This document shows positions 25,501 through 36,589 of a stretch of DNA of 64,000 nt, in pieces (within the stretch, counting starts at the first letter, position 1; each line of letters begins with the position of its first letter). Under the pieces are notes generated by a model. It was not told the origin of the DNA, did not search any database, and saw only the letters and a program-made list of their open reading frames with translations. The stretch is taken from contig JANTQA010000012.1 in NCBI GenBank assembly GCA_027625915.1, forward strand, positions 4,300,501 to 4,364,500. The letters are read 5' to 3'. The position numbers and the translations under genes were made by a program. Source of the stretch: Anaeramoeba flamelloides (taxonomy: Eukaryota; Metamonada; Anaeramoebidae).

Positions 25501-28500
25501 TTCTTATTCACAAGAATATTTTGGGCAATTCAAATCATATTTGTCATGAAAAAAATGGCTTTTGAATTTTGAGGATAAAATTACAAAATTCCTAAAATAT
25601 CTTCAAGATAATTTTATTTTGAAAAAATCGATTTTCATCTTAGTACAAAAACACAATTTCTTTAGTAAAATTTTTAAATGACTTTAAAACTTTAATTATT
25701 ATAACTACTATTCTTAAATAAATACAATTATTTTTCAATTGGTTGGATAAATCATTTTTTTTTTTGCTAACTAAAAGAATTATCTCAAAAAAGAAAATAA
25801 ATCTTTACATTAATATTTATTACAATAAAGACCATTTATGGTTGTATAGTGATGATGAAATTATATATAAAATAAAATAAAAACTTGTTATATAGTGTAA
25901 GAAATAAATTCAATTTAATGGTTTTTTTTTTCAGAAAAAATGAAAAAAAAACTTGATCTCATTTCCTAATTTTCATTTCTGGATTTCTTAGTTGATCAGA
26001 ATTTTTTAACACTTGGCATCTTCAAAATTTAAAATTACATAATATTACCAAATAACATATTTTAATTTTTACCTGGTTTGCCGTGAAAGGCTGATTCCTT
26101 AAATATGAAAATTTTGGGAAACTATTTTTGGGATTGATCTTATTTTAAAAAATTTTCTTTTTTTAATTACTACACAAATTTTCGTTCTGTAAGCAAGAAA
26201 AAAAAAAAAAAAAAAAAACATATTATGATCCTTTTTGTTTCTGAACCATTTTCATGTAAGAAAATTTGATCTGTGTCCGTTAAATAAAAATAGTAAAGAA
26301 AGAATGAAAAAAAAATTGAAAAATAAAGAAAAAAGGAAATTTTACCCATCATTTTAATTGGATTTTTACTTAAATTTAAGGAAAAATCGGAAAGGTGTTC
26401 ATTTTGGAGGATAGTTTTGAGAATTTCAGACGAATCTTTTGTTTTTATTTTACAATTGGATAGTACTAAATTTTCTAAAGTCACAGCATTTTTACAAAGT
26501 TTGGAAAAAAGTAAATATTGATTTTTCTTTCGATTACCTGAAAGATTTAGATAATTTAAGGTTGTTCTTGAATAATATTTGATTATAAGATCAACAATTT
26601 TTTCAAGATTTAAATGACAAAATGCAAGTTCAAGTCTAGTTAATTGGGTTGTTGATTTGATTGTTTCAAAAAAATCACCCAAAAGATTCGTACCATTTTG
26701 AGACATTTTGCATCTTGACAAATTAAGATGTTCAATTGAATGGTGTCTCAAATTTTCTTTTAATACTTCAATAATCTTACAAGTTGAATTTACCGATAAT
26801 TTACTTCTTGACAAATCTAGATATTTTAGTCCAGATTGTAATCCTAATAATCCCTTTGATAAATTGAGAATTTCTTTTTCAGAAATTCTATTTCCTGATA
26901 GATCTAAATGGGTAATAGATATGGGATCTTTGTTTAACATGCCCCCTTTTATAATTGTTGTTATAATTGTTGTTGTTGTTGTTGTTATTGTTATTGTTGT
27001 TTTTGTTTTTGTTGTTTTTGTTATTATTGTTGTTGTTGTTGTTGTTAATTGGGAAAATAACAATTAAAATAAAAAGAATGAAAGTCGTAATATTATTAAT
27101 TGAAAAAATAACTTTGATAATATTTTCATTTAAGGGTAAAGTCATTTTATAAAAGTGGTGACTCAAAAAAGTTTTTAATATAGCCTACAAAATAGATCTT
27201 TAGAAGTTTGCTATCTACTATTTTAAAGACACTTTTGAAAACTTTGTTGTCACAACTTTTTTCAATGGCTCTCAAGAAAAAACATGTAAAAAATAATATA
27301 AATGAAATGGAAATCAAACCTAACTTGGTAAACCCTTCTGAAGTATTTAAATCTGAAACTGTTAATTGCTTTAATTGAGGCAATTTATCTAAAATATCAC
27401 TAAAAATTGTCAGTAATTTTTTATTTTTAATTCTTGAGATAATTAATTTTTCAAAATAGATATTTGTTGATAAGGTTTTTACAATTGGCAAAAAATGACT
27501 GATTGGAATTTTCTTTGAACGGAATAAGCTAACAACAGAAAGATCAAGAGTTCGATCTTCGATGGAATCTTTCGTATTATAATATCGGGTTTTAATCGAT
27601 TCAATTAAGAAATCATCGGCTTCAATTTGGGAATAAGAGCACCATGCTTTATATGTACGAATGAAATTGCCTGATATTCCTGATTTTGAGCTTTCTAATG
27701 ATGGGAAATTGTTATCTTCTGTTTCAAATTCAAAAATCTCATTTTCTGGGAAACCATGGACTAAACGATAATAATTGGTTAAAATTATTTTGAGAAATTC
27801 ATCAGATTCTGCTGTATGTAAATCAATTTCGAAATCTTTAAATTTTAAAATAATCTATTAAAATGTATAAATACAACCAATTTGTAAGATAATTTTTTTA
27901 ATAAAGAAAATATATACAAATTAGTTTGAAATCAGTATTATATTGAAAAATTCATTATGTTTTTTTCGTGAAACATTTATTCGAAAATCATGTTTAAGTA
28001 ATATAAGAAAAAAAATTAAAGATTAGAATATTAATGTTGATATTTCGTAATTCAAAAATTGTTTTAATTTTGTGGAATATGTAATTTTTTTTTCATTTTT
28101 TCAAAATATTTTTTTGAAAATATTTTAAAATACAAACAATATGTGCTGATTCAATTAGTAGTAATATTCGTCTTAATTTGGTATTACTAATTTACGAATC
28201 GGAATACTTTAAAAGAAAATTTTTATGATCTGTATAATAAAAAAAATGCCACTTTTTCGGAAATGCCTTAGAAATAAATTCAAAAAAATTTTTTAATTGA
28301 TTGATTTTATTTAAGAGAAGTAAATTTCCTATTTTTCGAGAAGAAAAATGAAATAAAAAGTATTTTTAATCTTTTAAGAGGTTTAGAAAAAAAAAAATTT
28401 GTTCATTGAATTTGTTGTTAAGGATTTAGTGTTAAAAAAAATACTTTATCTGTTAAGGGTGAATTTTGAAGTGACTAAATTCGTAAATTCTAATTCAAAG

Positions 28501-31500
28501 AGCGAATAAACACTAAAGAAGTGGATACCATAGTCATTAGAAGAATTTTAAACTTGATTTAGTTTTCAAAAATAAGGTTAAATTTTTTAGTTTAGTTTCC
28601 ATTTTCAAAATTTGTTTACTCAGCTTTCATACATTTCATTTCATATAGCATTTCCTAAATCAACTTCTATACTAAGTTTCTTTACATTTAAACTATAAAT
28701 ATTATTAATTCAAAGCATAGCTAATAATTTTAAAAAATGGAAATTTAACTACAGTCATTTTAAAAATGTGAGTGCAAAATTTTTTAAATTTTTTACTCAA
28801 ACCACTAAAAAAGTGAGTAAAAAAGTTTTAACAACACTTTGAAAATCTTTCAGTCCTCTCTTTTTTATTACAGCTGCCAAAGTGTTTTACAAATAAGTTT
28901 CAACTCATAAATTAAAATTTGCGATCTCTTTTTGATTTAAATGTTGCTACTGTAAATTTAAAAATAAATTTTATTACAATTTGTTTCCATATTGGTTCAT
29001 TATTTGTTAAATTTTGTTTTTTTATTTTTTATTTTTTATTTGTTTTGAAGGGGTTAATGAATTTTCTCTTACAACCGTTAGGTTTTTTTGAGTTTTCTAT
29101 TTATTTGGAAAATTGATAGATTTTTGTTAGGTTTTTTTGAGTTTTTTATTTATTTCGAAAATCGATAGATTTTCGAAATAAAATAGAAAACCTCAAAAAA
29201 ACCTAGAACACTTAACAAATAAATAGAAAACTCAAAAAAACCTAACAAAAATCAATAGATTTTCCAAATAAAACAGAAACCCTCAAGAAAACCTAGAACA
29301 CTTAACATATAAAACAGAAAACCTCAAGAAAAGCTAGGCCACTCTACGACACTCTACGGCACTTGAAGGCGCTTGGATAATTTCTAAATTTTGGTTTAGA
29401 AGTTTTAAGAAAGAATCATAATTTTCTTTATCATTTTCCAATGACAAGATGAATAATGAACCTTTATTATGAATAATATCAAATAAGCTATTTCCAAGAA
29501 AGTGGGTAAAATTTATTTTAAAATATCTTTATTAAACTCAATCTTCAAAAAGGTATTTAAACATCTAAAATCATTAAATACCATTTCTGGATTCTTGAGA
29601 TATAATTCAATTCGTTTCTTAGTATTGATATTACTTAAATAAAAGATATTAAATAATCTGATGTCGATTTTATATGATATTTTTTAGGGGTGAAAATTGG
29701 TGTTTATTATTTTCTTTTTGATCGAAAAAATTGTTTTCATAACTTGTTTAATCTCAACAAATTTTCAAATAGAATTGAAGACATATAACTACATTTTATT
29801 GTTTAAAAAATCATTTGTATCCTTTCTATATTTTCAGTTTTTTATTACAATTGGTTGTACATTGTTTTGTCTAAAAAAATGCTATTATTTTTTTCATTTT
29901 TTGGAAATATTTCAACAAACATATTTTGAAATAAATACCATAGTCATTGATTCAATCGGAATTAATATTAAACTTGTTTTGGTATTGTTAATTAAAGAAT
30001 AGTTCCACTAACAAAGATGATTTTTTTATGAAATGTTTAAAAAAATGCCCCAGTTTTTTTAAAAAACCTTATATTATTCCTTTGGATTTTTTCTCTTTTT
30101 GTTAATTTGAATTAATTCTTTAAGGCTCTAGCCAATTACCGTGGATTTGCTCCATACCCAAGTAGTGACTTGAAACCTAAAAAGAGTGTTGTGAAATTGC
30201 CCTTCTTTTGATTGAAAAAAATCAAATAACAAAAAAAAACATTTCATAGGATCTTCATTGGCAAAAAATTCAATTAAAAAAAAATAAAACAGGATCTTAA
30301 AAACAAAAAATGTAAATAACAAAAAAAGTTTCACAGCATCTCAATAACAAAAAGCGGAATCTCAAATTTAAAAAACAGAAAAAATAATTCATAGAATCTC
30401 GTTGAGAAAAAATTCGATGTACCAAAGACTAAAATAGGATTTTCAAAAAAAAATTTCAAAATAATAAAAAAAAAAAGTAAATTGTATCTCACTTACAAAA
30501 ATCAAATTATCAAAAAAAAAAGTTTCATAGGATCCTTATTGTCAAAAAATTAATCAAAAATAAAGTTTAAAAATTGTTCCTCGATTCCAAACAATTCAAA
30601 TAAACTAAAAATTAAGTTTGTTTCTTTATTTTAAATTTTCAAAGGGGTTAAATTTTTTCAATTTAAAGCAAATTGTTTTCTTTAGATATACAAAATTAAT
30701 CAATTTAATTCGATTTAATCTAATTTTTGTTTTTTTTTAACCCTATGTATTTGTCAAAGTAAGGATTTTGTAACATTTTTTCGAGAAACAATAACTCATT
30801 TGAGAAAGGAAAAAAATGAAAAAAAAAAATCTTTCAGATCTCAAAAAGCGCAAAAGAGATACACTTCAAAATCAACAAAGTTGTTTTCAAAATTATATTT
30901 CACAACCATCCTAATTGGTAATTGAGTGTCTCTCTTTGGCGCTTTTTTCTAAAAATGTCTTCGTTTTTGATTGTTGATTTGTGGAGATCAATCGCGCTTC
31001 ACAGGTTGGTTAGTTTTTGATTGTTATTAGTCACTCATTAAAAAGTACAAAAATTATTTTTTCGCATTTCAGAAAATTATTTCTCACCGTAGTGGCTCGA
31101 CCCTTAATCCAAATTGTTTGATTTTTTTCATTCGATTTAAAGTACAAAAAATATTGTTTTTTTTTTTTGAATGTAAGACAGGTAATATCAAAAGATCGAT
31201 CCTCCTGTTTGTCAGAAAGCATCAACTTTATTTAGTAATTTTTATCCTCATTATAACTTTGGTAGTATATAAAATCAAAGGAGGGGTGTTTATTTTGAAT
31301 ACACCTAACGAAATATTTTGATTTTAGCAGTGATAAGTACCAAATATTTTTGTAATTCTTTTCGTCTTGTTCCAAAAATCTAATTCAATCTTTTAAAAGG
31401 AAATTTAAGGATTATCCTAATTTTGTGTTTTCCCCTGAGTGTTTAAATACAATACTGTTATTTTCCAATTAATAAATGAAAATTTTTATTTCAAGTTCCA

Positions 31501-33066
31501 AAATGAATATTAATTACAACTTCTACAATCAAATTAGCAGAGTGAAAATTTTGTCTCAGAGTTAAATAAAGAAATTTAAGTTGTTGTCTAAAAATATCAT
31601 TTCTAAAAGATGTTGTAAAGATCTTTGGATTTTCTTCAGCTTATAAACTAGAAAAATATTTTGGAATGTGAATTAAAAATTTTCATTTTTTAATTGGAAA
31701 ATAATAGTATAATAAATCGAAAAAATGATTTAATAGTTTGTCTACTGAAAGAAAGTCAAAAAAATTCCAAGCATTGGCAATCGATGGGATTTGTGAGGAT
31801 TCGGAAAGAAAACATCAATTGACCAAATAATTGTATGAATTGATGAACAAAGTAAGACAAATTTAAAATCAGTTTTTTTACCTCTTTTTGATAATGCTTT
31901 TCGCTTTATCTCAAAAAATATTATGCCCATTATCCTAAACTCTATAATCCTTGAAAAAAAAGTGGGAAGTAATTTAAGTTAGTACATTAGATTTTCAAAC
32001 CTTCTCAATGTATATTTTGAATTTGGTTATTAAAAATGGTTTTGGCGAAATGACAACAATTTCGAAAAATAATCCTAAATTTTAAATTTGAAACAAGATC
32101 GATCGACTCAACATTCTTTGAAGTCAAAAAATATGTTGTTAGTCTAAAAAGTAATCTAAACAGGCCATTAAATTTGGATAGCAATTCAAGAAAAATCTTC
32201 ATAGATCGGGGGATTGTCGATTCAAATTTTGAGATTCTTGAAGTGAAAAAAACTTTTCTACTTTAAGTTCAAAAAATGAGTAATTCCCTTTTTTTTTTCA
32301 GGGCCGAATTTGAGTTGTTGGACTGGGAAGGGATTATGTCCCTGTGTAAGTGATCAAAAAAGTTGAATTGGTAAGGTTTTTTATTTTTTTTTTTTTTTTT
32401 TTTTTTACGTGATCGAAAAAAGAGGTTCTCTTGACAATTCATTTTTAGGTAATTCTCAAAATTCCCTTTTAAAATGTTTTTTTGTTTGAAAAAAAAAAAT
32501 GATAACAGAGAAAACAAAAAACTTTTCTTTTGTTTTGCGTAATTTAAGAACTAAACCAAATCTTTAAAAAATCCTGATCCATTCAGAAGAACTCTTAACT
32601 TTTTTAAAAAGGAGCACATTCACAAATAAGAATTAGTTTTGAAAAATTGAGTACAGTCATCAGCAAAAATATTTTTGTTTGAGTTGTGGTAAGACAAAGA
32701 AAAATGGTTCAAATGTGAATTTGTAAAAAGAAAAAGAAAGGTAAAAAATATTAAAAAAAAAAAAAAAAATTAAGGTGAAAGAATTACATTATCTGCAGCT
32801 TTTCGAACAATTTTTTTTAAATCAAACAAATGAGCTGAACGGCAAACTTTTTTAGAAAGAGACTTTCTTTGTTTTCCTAGAGTAAATACCCAAAATTTGG
32901 TAACCACCAATATTCGATCTTCAATTCTTTTGAATTTCCCATTTTTTGTTTTTTTTTTCCGAATCCAACTTATTTTTTGTGGGTTTTGATTAAATTTATG
33001 GATTTGAAGTGTAACAAACTCCCGTTCCTTTTGTGAAATTGTTCTTGCAGCTGATGAAAGTGACAT
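22533..33066 (-). CDS. PH + leucine-rich-repeat CARMIL-like protein, 5 exons
   Basis: Proposed exons 33066-32788, 27854-27320, 27268-27185, 26945-26346 and 23626-22533 join in phase to about 863 aa. Exon 1 (93 aa) carries a PH core, KISWIRKKK then RIEDRILVVTKFWVFTLGK and HLFDLKKI. Exon 2 completes it with IILKFKDFEIDLHTAESDEF and YYRLVHGFP, the pattern seen where a CARMIL-type PH domain passes into its LRRs. RNI-type LRRs follow (THLDLSGNRIS, LKYLDLSRSKLS, IEHLNLSRCKMS, LNYLNLSGN, ILDDCRIGDSGL, GLDLSYNFMGE). The tail is acidic and basic, with no CARMIL capping-protein motif that I can see. CARMIL proteins link membranes to actin capping; that role here is inference. The exon 3 donor is uncertain: phase demands a GC donor at 27184, because the nearby GT at 27188 is out of phase. 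Confidence 0.8.
23627..26345 (-). other. 2.7-kb fourth intron of the PH-LRR gene
   Basis: GTAAAA donor at 26345 and AATAG acceptor at 23627. Joining restores an LRR reading across NPIKMMG/VKTMSTVFENA. The intron contains a family 1 element (24045-24584) and otherwise homopolymer-rich DNA. Confidence 0.75.
24045..24584 (+). mobile_element. Family 1 TIR element, copy D, in the PH-LRR intron
   Basis: Left end AACTATTTTCCAGTCAAAG after TA; the right end is a decayed inverse (TACTTTTGATAGAAAC...AGTT). The plus strand encodes the peptide NHLVKTCYSKVIE near 24250-24290, matching copies A and E. Opposite orientation to copy A. Confidence 0.65.
26946..27184 (-). repeat. Intron 3 of the PH-LRR gene with an (AAC)n/(AAT)n tract
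   Basis: The minus strand carries a long degenerate AAC/AAT microsatellite (about 26950-27050). It reads as poly-Asn in one frame and poly-Thr in another. Flanking LRR exons place it in an intron ending at an AAAAG acceptor at 26946. Long Asn or Thr tracts are therefore probably not in the protein, although read-through cannot be excluded. Confidence 0.6.
29077..29375. repeat. Tandem inverted hairpin units with a GC-rich tag
   Basis: Units of about 50-70 bp built on GGTTTTTTTGAGTTTTCTAT and its inverse occur at least four times in alternating orientation. They are separated by GATAGATTTT and AACACTTAACA and end in ACTCTACGACACTCTACGGC. The tag (ACACTCTACGGCACT and variants) recurs near 37815, 50615 and 60520, so this is a dispersed hairpin family. 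Confidence 0.65.
29376..29690 (-). pseudogene. Coding-like patch of unknown origin
   Basis: Minus-strand frames give strings such as KKRIELYLKNPEMVFNDFRC and SLFDIIHNKGSLFILSLEND, unlike random AT-rich translation. The patch abuts the hairpin array and has no start or intact gene. The family is unknown. It may be a decayed duplicate of a host gene or cargo of the hairpin element. Confidence 0.35.
30120..31225 (-). CDS. Possible nested gene end, three phase-compatible exons
   Basis: Three minus-strand exons inside the PH-LRR intron: 31225-31088, 30948-30865 and 30176-30120. All junctions are phase 0 (donors GTGAGA and GTGTAT; acceptors AAG, TAG and TAG). They join to 92 aa ending in TAA: LMLSDKQEDRSFDITCLTF, then FKSNEKNQTIWIKGRATT, then KKAPKRDTQLPIRMVVKYNF and HYLGMEQIHGNWLEP. 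The first exon is loosely reminiscent of the C-terminal half of a PH domain (aromatics, then a Trp-Ile-Lys helix). The start is not found. Caution: exon 2 spans an imperfect palindrome (about 30842-30867 against 30922-30950), so part of it may be a hairpin element rather than an exon. Confidence 0.35.
30190..30560. repeat. Degenerate tandem repeat
   Basis: A TTCATAGGATCT-like core followed by an A-rich spacer recurs about five times at irregular spacing, with variants TTTCACAGCATCT, ATTCATAGAATCT and TTTCATAGGATCC. No function is evident. Confidence 0.5.
31455..31707. mobile_element. 253-bp MITE with CTGTTA...TAATAG ends
   Basis: TIRs of about 40 bp starting CTGTTATTTTCCAATTAAT, flanked by TA at 31453-31454 and 31708-31709. 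It sits directly beside the diverged PH-like exon. A related left arm (TTTTCCAATTAATAAATG) occurs near 63455. Confidence 0.8.
31709..31949 (-). pseudogene. Diverged second copy of a CARMIL-type PH exon
   Basis: The minus-strand exon 31949-31882 (AAG acceptor, GTAAAA donor) reads IIEFRIMGIIFFEIKRKALSKR. After a 137-bp intron, 31744 onward continues VDKLLNHFFDLLY. This parallels exon 1 of the host gene, RIEDRILVVTKFWVFTLGKQ then KSLSKKV and HLFDLKKI. It ends against the MITE at 31707. It is probably a relic of a duplicated PH-LRR gene, or the start of an unrecognised nested gene. Confidence 0.35.
32020..32190. repeat. Dispersed repeat R18, copy 1
   Basis: Shares AATGACAACAATTTCGAAAA, CCTAAAATTTAAATTT-like and TGTTGTTAGTC blocks with about 61360-61500 in the same order. 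No terminal repeats were recognised. Confidence 0.4.
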
Positions 33067-34278
33067 CAAGAATCGTTTTACTTTGATAATAAATTAAATT
33101 CTTGTTTTTCTTTTGTTTTTGTGGAACTTAAAAAAATGATTTATAAAAGAACTTCCATTGCAAATTGAAAATGAGTGGGTATGGTGTTTACTCAATATTC
33201 CATTTGTTGTTTTCATATTTTGGAAAATAAAATACAACTTTTTTTTCGTTTTGTTAGGTTAAACTATTGAATTTTTATTTCAAACTCACAACAATCAAAA
33301 ATTTCCATTGTATTATTCAAAAAAGTTTAAGTGAATCTATAGAAAAATATTCCTTAATTTACTTAAAATGTAATGACAAAAGTCTATTTGCTTTTTGGTA
33401 AAACCTTTTACAAAATATAAAAAAAAACGAGATTGTATCTTTTACAGAAAACTGGAGATGATTCTTACAAATGAAAAATATTGAAAAAACAAGGGCTAAC
33501 AAAGAAAGATTGTTTTTTTCATCATATTTTATCGAAAAGTAATTTCTCACCTAAAATCTCATGACTTTATCTTTGTTAAAATAAATTGTAATCCTTTTTT
33601 CGTGTCGTCCATTATTCCAAACTTTAAAGAATATCTTAATTCTTTATTATAATAAAAGAACAATAATTTTTTCCAAATCTCACAAATGGATAAGAAAAGC
33701 AAAAAATGTGAAAAATATTTTTTCATTAATTTCCTTTTTTAATTATTTTTTAACTTGCTTTGAAGAATGAAATTTAAATGATTTAAATTTGAAGGATCTT
33801 TGTAAAAAAATTAATTGTTGTCAGTTGTCTTTGAAATGAAATATTTAGAATAGTGTTTATAATTTTAAAAAAAGAGAAATTGATTAAAAAATTATCAACA
33901 TATTTTTTAATGAAAAAGTCTTTACTGGCGTTTCTATTCGATGAATTATGGGCACACCTCATTGTTATCTATTTGTATGGATTCAGGTTTTTAAGATCTT
34001 TTTATCCAAGTATTAAAAATTAAAATTATTTATTTAAAAAATGGTGTTGATTATGGTTTTGTTTTTGTGTTATATTTCAATTTCTCATGTATTTAGTCCT
34101 AAAAAGAAATTTAAGCAAACACTTTTTTGATTGGGTTTCGATTTAAGTCAATAATGAGTATAAATGTGCTAAAAAAACTCGATAATATTTTATTTTTTAT
34201 TATTTAAGGGAGGAGTTATTAGCCCCTCTTGTGTGCTCGAAAAAAACTCTATAATTTTTAATAATTTTCTTGGGTATC

Positions 34279-34868
34279 TACTTCTCTTAAGGCTTACAAC
34301 CCCTGAAATTTGAAAAAAAGATTATATAGGTGTCTGATGTAGTGGCTTGTTAATTTCGTTCTTAGTTTATTGATCTTGGGCTTGGTATGGGTTTTAATAG
34401 TGGTTCAAAATTGGCAATTTTTGACAATTTATTTATTTGATTTTCCAAATCATGAATTGAAGGGTATAAGATTAATAGACTGGGACTTAAGTTATAAAAA
34501 ATATGGTGTGTAGGTTGTTGGTTGAAATTTTTAATTATGTTTGGTTTTATTTGGATCATTTTTTAAAAAATTTTTTTAATCTAGTTAATTCACAAAAAAG
34601 TAAATCAAGATTTTCTTCTCGAACCCAAAAATCAAAATTTATTCTTAAACACCATTAAATCTATTTATATTACATTCTACTATTGATATTTTGGAAAAAT
34701 TAAAAATAAATTGTTAAAAATTGCCTTTTTTGAACCACTATTAAAACCCATGTCAAGCCCAAGATCAATAAGCAAAGAACCAAATTAACAAGTCACAAAT
34801 GACACAAGATAATCTTTTTTCAGATTTCAGGGATTGTAAACCTTGATGAGGTCTTTCTGGCAAGTGGG
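34279..34868. mobile_element. Foldback element with arms of about 150 bp
   Basis: The left arm (about 34279-34435) recurs inverted at about 34695-34868. Matching blocks include TTATTGATCTTGGGCTTG and GGGTTTTAATAGTGGTTCAA. The arms are roughly 80% alike by eye and the loop is about 260 bp. The ends have no clear TA duplication, so the superfamily is unknown. The short open frame on the minus strand in the left arm is a by-product. Confidence 0.65.
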
Positions 34869-36067
34869 TATTTACAAAAGAATAAAAAAAGAAAAACAAA
34901 AAAAAACTACTTTTTTTTCAAAAAATAATTTATTTTAAATATTTGGATAGAAAGATCATAGTAACCTGAACCAAAATGATAAGATTAGCGTTTGTAATGT
35001 ATCAGGAGAATTTATCAGTAACAACAATAACGTTGTTGAAAAATTAAATCAAAATCTTTTTTAAGGGACCATAAACTCTTATATATATATTTTTTCCTAA
35101 AGGTACTATAGTAATTAGTCAGATAAGTTTACAATTAACTCCGATATACAACTTCATTTATGAACTTTAGAGAAATGAGTCGCAATATTGAAAAGAGTTC
35201 ATTTTTCTCCAATTAAATTTAAGTAAGAAGATCTGATCCCTTTACTATTTGGATTTTCAGATCCAAAAAAAGAAAAAGTTAAATTTGCCAGAAGTTTATG
35301 ATTGTGAATAAATCCCACTTTTAGTAATCTCCGAGATTATTAATGAATAAATAACCTTTTATCATTTAATCTTATTTTAAAAATATCAATAAAAAGAAAT
35401 CAAATATTTAATCCTTGAAGATCTTAAAAAAATTGAACAGTGATTTTATTCATAAATATTTATTAAATTTCTTGAAATTTAAAAGATTAAATAATAGTCT
35501 CTTTCAAACAGTCAGAGTCTAAAAAAGTAACTGTTTATATTAAAATTAGTTATTTGATAATATCTATTTGTTCTAGTATTTAGAATTATTTATTTGAATT
35601 TTTTTTTATTTGTTTGAAAATCTTTAAAAATTGTTAAAAATTGAGAAATAATTAGTAAAGTATATTTGATACATTTTTATCTTTGGGTTGTTAATAAACT
35701 AATAGGAAGATTAAGATTGGTTAATTAATTATTGGATAAAAAAATCAAATTAAAAAGCATTTCTTGAGATTATAGGTTGGATTTTACAGGTTGTAAAAAA
35801 GTATTATTGAGGAGAATTTTTAAATTTCATTTTTTTTTGTTTGTTTTTCTAATATTTTTTTATCCAATAAAAAGAAAAAAATGATTCCAACTGTTATTTG
35901 ACTTAAATAATTAATTTTTTTTCAAAGTTTAAAATAATTATTTTATTTTATGGAAATTAAGAAGATTTTTTATACTAGGTTCTTTTAGAATCTAGTTGTT
36001 TTATTTTTAAAGTGTATTTAGTAATTTTCATTCATATACAATAAGATTTCTTTCTTCTTTTTAAAGA

Positions 36068-36098
<31 letters not shown>

Positions 36099-36589
36099 AG
36101 TAATTCATAAATATGTTGAATTTTGAACAATATAAAAATGGAAACAATATATAAAATTTTTAAAAACAATAATGCATTTCTGAAAATAACTCACAAAGTA
36201 AATTTTCTTTTGCAGTTTTCAGATTTTTAAGTCATATTTCAATATCAAGATCTGGTAAAAATTTTTTTTTAATTTACTATTAAAGTTACAAGAAATTTTT
36301 TTTGTTTACTAGTTACTTTAGGATATCACAAACCCCCCTTTAATATCTTGATGGATTAACAATTTCTTAATAGCCCCCCAAAAAAAAAAAAAAAAAAAAA
36401 AAAAAATAGATTAATGAAACTTTTTTAACAGTGTTGAATTCAAATTTCTATCTAAATTCTTTATTTAGTTCTAAATTAATACATTTTTAGTATTTTTTCA
36501 AAACAAATTAAAAATATTCAAGTTGATTATTTTTTGTATATTTTAACTTTATTAATTTATTTACTAATTATAATCCATTGTTAAATATA

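Larger units (their letters stand above)
27855..32787 (-). other. 4.9-kb first intron of the PH-LRR gene
   Basis: GTAATT donor at 32787 and TTTTAATAG acceptor at 27855, joining the two halves of the PH domain in phase 0. It holds tandem hairpins (29077-29375), an unidentified coding-like patch (29376-29690), degenerate tandem repeats (30190-30560), a possible nested gene end (30120-31225), a 253-bp MITE (31455-31707), a diverged PH-like exon (31709-31949) and part of dispersed repeat R18 (32020-32190). It is the largest intron in the window. Confidence 0.7.

Noticed and set aside
26950-27050. Poly-Asn/poly-Thr tract as coding sequence of the LRR protein.
   Set aside because: It interrupts LRR spacing and lies between splice-compatible exons, so it was placed in an intron.
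30123-30210. GC-richer patch that reads KALANYRGFAPYPSSD on the plus strand and looked like a tRNA-sized island.
   Set aside because: It cannot be folded into a tRNA cloverleaf; the minus-strand reading joins other exons in phase, so it was assigned there with low confidence.
33901-34012. Short frame MKKSLLAFLFDELWAH and a GTGTGCCCATAATTCATCG block on the other strand.
   Set aside because: Too short and without family resemblance; the block may be a lone transposon end similar to one near 56890, but no partner end was found.
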